Shown here piece after piece: positions 8,350 through 15,480 of a stretch of 64,000 nt of DNA. Position 1 is the stretch's first letter. Every line of letters starts with the position of its first letter. The position numbers and the translations under genes were made by a program. The notes under the pieces are model-generated. The model did not search any database and was not told where the DNA came from. It saw nothing but the letters and a program-made list of their open reading frames with translations. This DNA is from Pseudomonadaceae bacterium (lineage in GTDB: Bacteria; Pseudomonadota; Gammaproteobacteria; Pseudomonadales; Azotimanducaceae), in the NCBI GenBank assembly GCA_024743175.1, contig JANSXA010000010.1:1-64000 (forward strand), read 5' to 3'.

Positions 8350-9818
8350 GGCATGGCAGGCGGTGGTCGTCGCATCATCAGGGTCTGTTCCACGCTTAAC
8401 GCCAGGTTCAACAGTTTCTGCTCACTCCAGGACTCGGCAATCAATTCCAGCCCCACCGGCACACCTTCGATAAAAGCAACAGGCACCGAGATAGCGGGCA
8501 AACCAGAATTGGCAGAGAGGCGGCAATTTGTGCCCATCTGTTCTTCGCCGAGCGGTGCCGCAATGCGCCGGATAGTCGGATAAACAAGTGCATCAACGTT
8601 GTATTGCGCCATCATCGACAACAGGTGCCGCCTGATCACATCCCGTCGACCACGCTCGTACCAGTAGGTCGCCCAGGTTGAATCTCCCATGTTTGCAGAA
8701 GCCTGCAGCGATTCAATCACGCTGGCGTGCACCCGACCGTCCGCGAGTAGAGCTTCGATATCAGCGTAACCCAGTTCCGGATTAGCCTGCAGATACGCGT
8801 TGATGTCCTGTTTGAAATCATGAATGAGCACAAAGTGACCGTTCAGCGGCTGTTGCATAACCTCAACCAGGTTTGTAGTGTCCAGGTCCTGCACCTGCCA
8901 ATCTGCTTGTTCGACCATTTTGGCCAGACCTGCCCGTACTACCCCAGCCACCGGTTCATCAGCCGCATCCTGGCGCATCCAGTCAACCAGCACACCCACG
9001 CGCGCGCTGTTCATCGGGGCAAGCTGAGCATAGTAACTGTCCGCCAGCTTACCCACGGACTCAGCGGTTTGCGGGTCCACAGGATCAAAGCCCACCGTTG
9101 CATCAAGCACCCGGGCCAGGTCTTTCACTGACCGGGCCAGAGGACCAGCGATGTCCTGTGTTGAGGACAGCGGGATAATGCCTGTGCGGCTACTCAAACC
9201 CTGGGTGCCACGAAGTCCGACCAGGTTGTTCTGCGCCGCGGGAATTCTGATGGACCCACAGGTGTCGCTACCCATACCCACCACCGCAAAATTTGCTGCG
9301 ATAGCTGCACCGGTACCGCCGCTGGAGCCACCGGGGTTGCGGGTGGGTACATAAGGGTTCTTTGCGCTGCCATAGCGTGAGCCCTGGTTGGTTATTCCGT
9401 AGGCAAACTCGTGCATGGTGGTTTTACCCAGAATGATGGCGCCCGCGGCCTTTAAACGCGATACCTGTTCGGCATCCCGTTCCGGGCTGAAGCCGGCAAA
9501 CAGAATAGAGCCTGCACTGGTAGGCATACCGGCTGTCTCATAGTTATCTTTGACCAGTACCGGAATGCCGTGCAGGGCAGAACGCGGGCCCCTCGTCGCT
9601 CGCTCGACATCGCTGCTGTGCGCCTCGTTAACGGCCTCTGGATTCAGGTACTGCACGGCATTTAGACCCACACCCTGATGGTTGTATTGCTCGATGCGTT
9701 GCAGATAGAACTGCACCAGCCGACTGCTGGTCAGGCTGCCTCTGCTCATCATCTGCTGCAGCGTATCAATGTCCGCTTCAAGCAGTTGCGCATCGGTGAT
9801 ATCTGATTCCTGCGACAT
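8346..9818 (-). CDS. Amidase signature family protein
   Basis: 490 residues from the ATG of MSQESDITD; an in-frame ATG at 9839 would add seven. The Ser-cisSer-Lys catalytic set is present: Lys in PVLVKDNYET, the GGSSGG segment (NPGGSSGGTGAAIAAN) and the nucleophile Ser in SDTCGSIRIPA. This places it in the GatA/FAAH-like amidase signature family. There is no gatB or gatC nearby and the C-terminal region is not GatA-like, so it is probably a stand-alone amide hydrolase rather than a tRNA amidotransferase subunit. It is coupled by a 4-base overlap to the DUF938 gene. Confidence 0.9.
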   Translation of the reverse strand: MSQESDITDAQLLEADIDTLQQMMSRGSLTSSRLVQFYLQRIEQYNHQGVGLNAVQYLNPEAVNEAHSSDVERATRGPRSALHGIPVLVKDNYETAGMPTSAGSILFAGFSPERDAEQVSRLKAAGAIILGKTTMHEFAYGITNQGSRYGSAKNPYVPTRNPGGSSGGTGAAIAANFAVVGMGSDTCGSIRIPAAQNNLVGLRGTQGLSSRTGIIPLSSTQDIAGPLARSVKDLARVLDATVGFDPVDPQTAESVGKLADSYYAQLAPMNSARVGVLVDWMRQDAADEPVAGVVRAGLAKMVEQADWQVQDLDTTNLVEVMQQPLNGHFVLIHDFKQDINAYLQANPELGYADIEALLADGRVHASVIESLQASANMGDSTWATYWYERGRRDVIRRHLLSMMAQYNVDALVYPTIRRIAAPLGEEQMGTNCRLSANSGLPAISVPVAFIEGVPVGLELIAESWSEQKLLNLALSVEQTLMMRRPPPAMP

Positions 9819-9964
9819 AATACCTGTGATCCAAGTCATTCAGGCTAAGCCTATGCGGGCGGGCAACAGGGTGTCCAGCGTTTGTACCCATCGCAACCAC
9901 CGGCTATGGTGAGACATCCCGCGCGTACCTCGTACAGTAAAGTTCAACAACCGTTTTATAAACA

Positions 9965-11224
9965 ATGCACCTGTCACTAAAACCTGCCGCTCTGGCACAA
10001 CAAGTTGTTGAACGCTATCCGGCATTGGCTTCCCCTGCTTACAGACGTTTCTGGCTGGCGTCATTTGCATCCGTAGGCGCTACCCGGCTGATTACCCTCG
10101 GTCAGGGCTGGCTGATTTTCGAGCTCACCGGCTCGGCTTTACAACTGGGTATTTTAGGCGCAGCTGCATCGCTGCCGAATATTTTCATGACCCTGTTTGG
10201 CGGCGTTGTGGCGGATCGTTTTGACAAGCGACAGATCCTGCGCATCACCTCGGCATCCATTGCCATACTGTTGCTGGCACTTGCGCTTCTGGATGCATTT
10301 GAACTGGTACAGGTGTGGCATGTGGTCACCATCGCCGCCCTGATTTCGCTGATCACCGGCCTGGATTGGCCAGCCCGGGAAGCCATCTATCCAAAACTGA
10401 TTGCCCGTCCTGCGTTCATGAGCGCGGTTGCACTCAACTCATTCACCTGGCAGGCCACCCGCATGGCGGTGCCGGCGCTGGGAGGCATACTAATCTCGCT
10501 GACCGATACCTGGGTTGTGTTTGCGCTGAGTGCTGCTGGGTTTGCGATCATGTTTATCGTTATTTCTGGCATTCACATCGAACTACCTGAACCGACGGTG
10601 CACTCAGCGGTAGAACAACTGCAGCAGGGCCTTGTGTTTATCTGGCAAACCCCACTGTTCCGATGGTTGATCGGCTTAACGTTTGTTGGCATGTTTCTGG
10701 CCAATTCGTATATCCAGATCCTGCCGGTATTTGTGGGTTTAATGGGCAGCAGTGAGCAGGGCTACGGCTATCTGTTATCTGCCACAGGCGTTGGTTCCAT
10801 TCTTGGCACTCTTCTGGTGGGGGGGCTGGATCATGACAAACCTCTGGGCCGTTACATGTTTGCCGGTACTGCATTGTCAGTTGTTGCGCTGATGGGATTT
10901 GTCTTCGCCACCAGTTATGGCAACTTCCTGCTGGCGCTGGTTGCGGTGTTTTTTGTGGCGCTGTGCGGATCCGTCTATCTGGTAATTTCGGTGACCATTC
11001 TGCAGATGCGGGTGCCGGACGAATTGCGCGGCCGGGTCATGGGTATCCATACCAGCGGCTACAGCTTGATGTCGCTGGGTGGATTATTGCTTGGCTATCT
11101 TGCACAAGCGATCGGGCCGGGGAACGCAGTGCTGATGAGTGCGGGCCTTTACGGCGTCATTTTGCTGGTGGTATGGCTCACCCGGGCTGATCTGAGAGGA
11201 ATCGGCCATCAACCAGAGACATAG
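9965..11224 (+). CDS. MFS transporter, EntS-like (MFS_3 type)
   Basis: 419 residues with about twelve hydrophobic segments. The N-terminus (SPAYRRFWLASFASVGATRLITLGQGWLI) and the loop 2-3 motif GGVVADRFDKRQIL are typical of the EntS/MFS_3 branch, which exports small molecules including siderophores. A second conserved loop, RVPDELRGRVMGIH, lies between helices 10 and 11. The cargo is unknown and no siderophore genes are in view. It ends 2 bases before the end of the convergent coiled-coil gene. Confidence 0.88.
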   Translation: MHLSLKPAALAQQVVERYPALASPAYRRFWLASFASVGATRLITLGQGWLIFELTGSALQLGILGAAASLPNIFMTLFGGVVADRFDKRQILRITSASIAILLLALALLDAFELVQVWHVVTIAALISLITGLDWPAREAIYPKLIARPAFMSAVALNSFTWQATRMAVPALGGILISLTDTWVVFALSAAGFAIMFIVISGIHIELPEPTVHSAVEQLQQGLVFIWQTPLFRWLIGLTFVGMFLANSYIQILPVFVGLMGSSEQGYGYLLSATGVGSILGTLLVGGLDHDKPLGRYMFAGTALSVVALMGFVFATSYGNFLLALVAVFFVALCGSVYLVISVTILQMRVPDELRGRVMGIHTSGYSLMSLGGLLLGYLAQAIGPGNAVLMSAGLYGVILLVVWLTRADLRGIGHQPET

Positions 11225-11226
11225 TC

Positions 11227-11919
11227 TCAGCCGCTGGCAACGCGACGGGTGCGTTCGAGTTCCAGCTGCTGATGCAGCACCTGCAGTGATTTATTCTGCA
11301 GCTCGCGCTCACGCTCCAGTTCAGACACTTTATTCTGTTCCTGCATCAGATCGGCGTGAATAGCGCTGAGCTTGCTTTCCGTGCTGACCAGTTTGTTGCG
11401 CAGCGCCTCGGTCTCAATCTGCAGCAGTGTTTCATCCGCATCTGTTGTCATCTGCGCTGGCGCGGGTTCAGCCAGCTGCGCTTTCAAGCGGGCAATTTCC
11501 GCTGACAGTTCAGCAATCAGATTATCCGTATCTGTTGTGTCGGAATCCTGTTCGCCATCCTCGCCAAGATCAAAGTCGGTGAGGCTTTTCGACTTTCGCG
11601 CATCTGCTGTCTGCTGCAGCCGTGCACTGATACGCTGTTGTTCACGCAGGGCTTGTTCACCTGCACGCAGTTCCTGTTCAAGTTCACCTGCAGCCGCTTT
11701 ACGATCTGCAATTTCGGCTTTGAGTTTCTGTATCTGTTCATCACGACCGCGCAGAAGAGATTCAAGCTGTGGCAGTTTCGCTTTAACATCGGTTACTGAG
11801 CGCTGGGCGTTCTCTTCGGTGCGCTGAGCCTGAAGGTTACGCGCCAGCCACCCCGCCGCACCACCAATGCCGCCAGCCAGCAGCAGGTAAATAAATATTT
11901 TACCGATCAGAAACATCAT
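11227..11919 (-). CDS. Membrane-anchored coiled-coil protein of unknown function
   Basis: 230 residues. One N-terminal membrane helix (roughly residues 3-24, FLIGKIFIYLLLAGGIGGAAGW) is followed by two long charged coiled-coil stretches (about 45-110 and 135-225), split by an acidic linker around residues 115-130 (DFDLGEDGEQDSDTTDTD). I do not recognise a family. It overlaps the upstream OmpA-like gene by 4 bases (ATGA), so the two are made together. A role as a periplasm- or cytoplasm-facing scaffold for the peptidoglycan-binding partner is a reasonable guess only. Confidence 0.75.
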   Translation of the reverse strand: MMFLIGKIFIYLLLAGGIGGAAGWLARNLQAQRTEENAQRSVTDVKAKLPQLESLLRGRDEQIQKLKAEIADRKAAAGELEQELRAGEQALREQQRISARLQQTADARKSKSLTDFDLGEDGEQDSDTTDTDNLIAELSAEIARLKAQLAEPAPAQMTTDADETLLQIETEALRNKLVSTESKLSAIHADLMQEQNKVSELERERELQNKSLQVLHQQLELERTRRVASG

Positions 11920-12584
11920 GCCATTTCTCCAAGCACTCGAAACTCAATACGCCGATTGAGTTTTTGTCCAGCATCCGTGCTGTTGTCTGCTATGGGCTGG
12001 TTTTCACCATACCCTTTGGCTCTTATCTGAGCCGGGTTAACGCCGTATCGCACCAGGTGTTTAGCAACACTTTGCGCACGTCGTTCACTGAGGTGCAGGT
12101 TGATCTCTGCATCGCCGCGACCATCGGTATGGCCAGCCACTTCGACCAGCGTATCGCAGGTGCGCAGGATCATCGCCAGCATGCTCAACGCATGAAAGCT
12201 CTCCTCGGCAACTTCAGCTTTACCTGTTTTGAAATTGATGGTCTCGGTAGCAAGGTAGTCGTTCAGCTGCTGCTGGCACGTGCCTGCTTCACCAATCACC
12301 TGTATCTGATTATCTACCGATGTGATCCCTGCAACCGCCCAGGCTCTCTGTTCCGCCGCGCGCCTGGCAGGTACATCCGGGGCTGCGCCGCTGATCACCG
12401 CACTCTGACCGCGGACTTCAACACTCGACCAGTAAAGGTCCTGGGTATCAATGCTTTGCGACAACTCGGCCGCCAGCGTGTTTTCAATCGCAGACGCCTC
12501 GGAAAATACACACACAAAAAACAGGCAAAGAAGCATCGTGCCTGCCCCGGTCAAGATTTCAAAATGCGAGAAGCGAAAATCCAT
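11916..12584 (-). CDS. BON/OmpA-like domain envelope protein
   Basis: 222 residues: an N-terminal hydrophobic anchor or signal (about 10-30), a short BON-like segment (about 35-97) and an OmpA C-like peptidoglycan-binding domain (about 105-220). The latter shows INFKTGKAEV, VAGHTDGRGD, NLHLSERRAQSV and IRAKGYGENQPIAD, including the Asp and Arg residues that bind diaminopimelate in the family. It therefore probably links the inner membrane or periplasm to peptidoglycan. It is coupled by a 4-base overlap to the coiled-coil gene; tonB lies upstream but is separated by a strong terminator. Confidence 0.85.
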   Translation of the reverse strand: MDFRFSHFEILTGAGTMLLCLFFVCVFSEASAIENTLAAELSQSIDTQDLYWSSVEVRGQSAVISGAAPDVPARRAAEQRAWAVAGITSVDNQIQVIGEAGTCQQQLNDYLATETINFKTGKAEVAEESFHALSMLAMILRTCDTLVEVAGHTDGRGDAEINLHLSERRAQSVAKHLVRYGVNPAQIRAKGYGENQPIADNSTDAGQKLNRRIEFRVLGEMA

Positions 12585-12673
12585 TTCTTATGTAACGCAA
12601 GGTTTTCTAATCGATTCATTCTCGCCGGAAGTTCAAAATGAAGACGAGAACTGGTTCTCAGAGCGTCCACAGA

Positions 12674-12712
12674 AATAAAAAGGCCGGCCCCGCCTTTAAG
12701 GCGGAGACCGGC
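12674..12712 (-). terminator. Rho-independent terminator after tonB
   Basis: Read on the minus strand, GCCGG-t-CTCCGCC, loop TTAAA, GGCGG-g-GCCGGC form a long GC-rich hairpin followed directly by CTTTTTATT. It lies 22 bases past the tonB stop codon and separates that operon from the OmpA-like gene. Confidence 0.9.
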
Positions 12713-12733
12713 AAGCCGCCTGGAGAAATCAGA

Positions 12734-13339
12734 TCAGTTCTGCAGATTGAAGAAGATTCGCTGACGCACACCGGTTACCGGCACACTGCGGCCATCTACC
12801 ACCCGCGGCTTGAATTTGTAACGCACGATGGCGTCGAGTGCTGCCTTTTGAAAACCGTTGGCAGGTTGAGCATCGAGGACCATCGGAGACACCACCCGAC
12901 CTAAGGTATCGACGGTAAATTCAACCAGTACCCAGCCTGAGATACCGCGGGACAGCATGCGCTGGGGGAATTCCGGAGGGACGCGCATGATCGGGATCAT
13001 GTCGCCGTCCGGCTGGGCAGCAATCATCGGTCCCTCACGCGTCGGAGGCGCAAACTTGAGGTCCAGAATCTCAGTCAAGCCACCGTCAATTTCCGGAGTA
13101 ACTTTAGCTGTTGGCGGCGGAACAACCTTCGGTGGTGGCTCTACGACGTGGTCTTTCTTTATGATCGGCTCGTCTTTTCTTGGCCGCACAATTTCAACAA
13201 CGGTTCCTGGTTTAGAAGGCAACAGCGTCACATCGCCACTCTTTATCGCCAGTTCCATAATCAGAAACAGACAGAAGGTTATCCCTGTGGCCAGCAACAA
13301 CGCCGGAGCATAGCGAAACGAAGGCAGATAGACATGCAT
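12734..13339 (-). CDS. TonB family energy transducer
   Basis: 201 residues. One N-terminal membrane helix (about 11-30), a proline-rich periplasmic spacer (EPPPKVVPPPTAKVTPE, about 65-85) and a C-terminal TonB domain (about 112-200). The domain begins with RVPPEFPQRMLSRGISGWVLVEFTVD and contains the FKPRVVDGRSVPVTG segment. TonB proteins carry proton-motive force from ExbB/ExbD to outer membrane receptors. No exbB or exbD is in the window. The gene sits 18 bases downstream of the M56 peptidase gene and ends at a strong terminator, so it is the last gene of a blaI-blaR1-tonB transcription unit. Confidence 0.92.
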   Translation of the reverse strand: MHVYLPSFRYAPALLLATGITFCLFLIMELAIKSGDVTLLPSKPGTVVEIVRPRKDEPIIKKDHVVEPPPKVVPPPTAKVTPEIDGGLTEILDLKFAPPTREGPMIAAQPDGDMIPIMRVPPEFPQRMLSRGISGWVLVEFTVDTLGRVVSPMVLDAQPANGFQKAALDAIVRYKFKPRVVDGRSVPVTGVRQRIFFNLQN

Positions 13340-13357
13340 ACAATTCTCCTCATGGGT

Positions 13358-14785
13358 TTACGACCGCCTTTCGATACGAAAGAAGAACTTACGTTCGTAC
13401 CTGACGGGTTTTACATGCGGCGAAACAGTCATTTTGCGCGCATCTGCGGCGCGTCTGGTTGCAACCGAGTTGCTTTGTATGTCATTCAGCTTGTGTAATG
13501 GCTGGTAGCGGCTTGAAGACACTGCGCGTAATGCACTCTGCGCAAAGCCGTAATCATCCTGCTGCTGTGCTTTAGGTTGCACAACTGCGCCGTCTGCAGC
13601 CACGGCAAAGCTGATCGAAACCTCGTGTTCCTGGCCATCCGCCAGCGCCCTTCCCGGATACACAGCAGAAACTAATTCAACAGGGCGACGTAAACGCCCT
13701 GGCGTGGCGAAGCCCGGTTCCAGTGAAGCAGATTGGTCTTTAACAAGGGGGTACACGAAGCTTTCGGCCTGCAGAGGTGCTGATAACTGATGGAACAGGA
13801 CCGGGTCTACGGCGTTTTCCTCCTTGTCTGCGAGCACCGGCTTCACTCCGGAAACCCAGGTAACCGACAGGGTAATCAACATCAGAGCCCAGAACACACC
13901 AGCGGTATCCAGTTCAAGCGGTCGACGCTGGGTGAAACGGGCCACTCTGGCTATCAGGGGATGGCCGCGCATATGTGCAAACAACCGATGCTGTGGGTCT
14001 GTACTACCGATCGACGAGCCGTGCAGGGCAACCTCAAACAGTGCCTGCGCATACGAGTGATGCCTGCCGATAAGTTCGCTGGCCACATCGTCACAGCTTT
14101 CTTCCATCGACTGGACATAGACCTGTTGCAACTTCCGCAGCCAGGGCATCCACCAGTAGCACAGCAGCAGCAAACGCAACAGCAGCAACCACCGATCGTC
14201 GCATCGAGCGATGTGTGTTAACTCGTGGGCGAGCACGCTGCGACGGGTATCCGTGCTGAATGTGCGCCAGTTGCCGGGCAGCACAAGCAGCGCACCACCC
14301 AATGTTGTAGCACAGGCCTGATCACCTGTGCACACCTCAGGCAGCGGTAGATTAGGATAGTTAGGCAGCAGCGTATCGCGCAGATCGCGCACCTCTGCTG
14401 CCAGGTCCGGGTCACAGACACGCGGCAAAGCCCATATCCGCTTAAGCTCCTGATACACGTGACGCAGGTGTCGTGCGACAAGCGTCATCGCTACCAGGAT
14501 CCAGATACCCACCAGCAGATTGGGTACACCCATACCGAGTTGAATCACCGGTAGAAAATCTACTGGCAGATACCATTGCAGATTTATCGCTTGCAGCAGC
14601 CAGGGTAACAGCGCCATACAGACAATGCCCATCAGCAGCAGTACTCTTCGGCTTGCAGCATTTTTGGGAAACGCGACACCACAACAGATCGACAGCAGCG
14701 CAGACAGGAGGATCAAACGCAACACTTCGCGCAGGCTCAGCCACTGGTGCGCCGTAAGAACCTCGTGCAACAGCTCCAGACTCAT
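13358..14785 (-). CDS. BlaR1/MecR1-type M56 metallopeptidase with TonB-like C-terminal domain
   Basis: 475 residues. About four membrane helices (22-37, 47-66, 78-100 and about 290-310) surround a zinc peptidase with HELTH at 187-191 and a downstream ESCDD glutamate, the M56 signature. In BlaR1/MecR1 this domain cleaves the cognate BlaI/MecI repressor. The sensor part is not a penicillin-binding domain. Instead the last 100 residues (RRPVELVSAVYPGRALADGQEHEVSISFAV and on) resemble a TonB C-terminal domain. The upstream gene is a BlaI-type repressor (4-base gap) and the downstream one is tonB. The signal it senses is unknown. Confidence 0.88.
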   Translation of the reverse strand: MSLELLHEVLTAHQWLSLREVLRLILLSALLSICCGVAFPKNAASRRVLLLMGIVCMALLPWLLQAINLQWYLPVDFLPVIQLGMGVPNLLVGIWILVAMTLVARHLRHVYQELKRIWALPRVCDPDLAAEVRDLRDTLLPNYPNLPLPEVCTGDQACATTLGGALLVLPGNWRTFSTDTRRSVLAHELTHIARCDDRWLLLLRLLLLCYWWMPWLRKLQQVYVQSMEESCDDVASELIGRHHSYAQALFEVALHGSSIGSTDPQHRLFAHMRGHPLIARVARFTQRRPLELDTAGVFWALMLITLSVTWVSGVKPVLADKEENAVDPVLFHQLSAPLQAESFVYPLVKDQSASLEPGFATPGRLRRPVELVSAVYPGRALADGQEHEVSISFAVAADGAVVQPKAQQQDDYGFAQSALRAVSSSRYQPLHKLNDIQSNSVATRRAADARKMTVSPHVKPVRYERKFFFRIERRS

Positions 14786-14789
14786 GGAC

Positions 14790-15188
14790 CTAACGCTTCT
14801 TATCGGTTGTGGGTTTCAGTTTCTCCAGCTGTGCTTCGATAGCGCGGATGTCGTCAGCTGAAAGGCTGCCGTTTTCATCTCCGAGCAGGTTGACCACCGC
14901 ACTGGCTTTGGATCCGTCAAAAAACGTATTGACCAGGCGTGTGATGGCGCTGTCTTTGGCATCTGCCTTGGGCAACAGCGGCCTGTATAAGTAGCGTGCA
15001 CCGTCAGCGCGAAATTCTATGTGGCCTTTATCGATCAACTTGCGCAGGAGTGCTCGCACCGCTGAATAACTGGGTGAATCGGGTATCAGCCGCTGTATAT
15101 CCCCTGCACTGGCTTCTTCCTGTGCATACAGGACATCCATGATCTGCCGTTCACGGCGGGTCAAATGGACATGTTTACTGTGCACCAT
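14790..15188 (-). CDS. BlaI/MecI/CopY family repressor
   Basis: 132 residues from the ATG of MVHSKHVHLTRRERQIM, which has AGGGG eight bases upstream; a longer frame to 15308 lacks family likeness. The N-terminal winged helix (LTRRERQIMDVLYAQEEASAGDIQRLI, SAVRALLRKLIDKGHIEFRADGARYLYRPL) is characteristic, and a C-terminal helical part would dimerise. Such repressors are inactivated by proteolysis through the membrane peptidase encoded next door. Two tandem dyads upstream (15253-15289) are likely operators, which suggests autoregulation of the three-gene unit. Confidence 0.93.
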   Translation of the reverse strand: MVHSKHVHLTRRERQIMDVLYAQEEASAGDIQRLIPDSPSYSAVRALLRKLIDKGHIEFRADGARYLYRPLLPKADAKDSAITRLVNTFFDGSKASAVVNLLGDENGSLSADDIRAIEAQLEKLKPTTDKKR

Positions 15189-15252
15189 GTTATCCCCTTC
15201 TACTGCGTTGCGCGTTTGACCGCCGGATACACTTCCGATGACATCCCTATAA

Positions 15253-15289
15253 GTGCTACTTTTGTAACACTGTGCTGCTTTTTTAGCAC
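15253..15289. promoter_or_regulatory. Two tandem operator-like dyads upstream of blaI
   Basis: The first is GTGCTAC-TTTT-GTAACAC (15253-15270), a near-perfect 18-base dyad. The second is GTGCTGC-TTTT-TTAGCAC (15272-15289), of the same length and central TTTT, with the outer GTGCT/AGCAC intact. The two start 19 bases apart, about two helical turns. BlaI/MecI operators are also short TAC/GTA dyads found in tandem. Position (65-101 bases before the start codon) fits promoter occlusion. Binding by the neighbouring repressor is inference. Confidence 0.65.
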
Positions 15290-15480
15290 CGTCGGACCGA
15301 AGACGCAATGACTAGGGTATATCGATTTTTACTAGTAACCTTAACGCGCCATCGGTTTAGTTCTAATCATCCGGACCCGTCCGTGCAATAGCGTGGCGGC
15401 GGGGTGTTTTTACACCAGCACATGGTTACACTTTCGTGTCTTGAATAAGTCTTTTTGACGAACAATTGGAGGGGACCCCA

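Noticed and set aside
8346-9818. GatA subunit of Glu-tRNA amidotransferase
   Set aside because: No gatB or gatC is adjacent and the C-terminal region does not look like GatA.
11964-12641. 225-codon plus-strand frame opposite the OmpA-like gene
   Set aside because: The opposite strand has a full OmpA-C signature; this frame has none.
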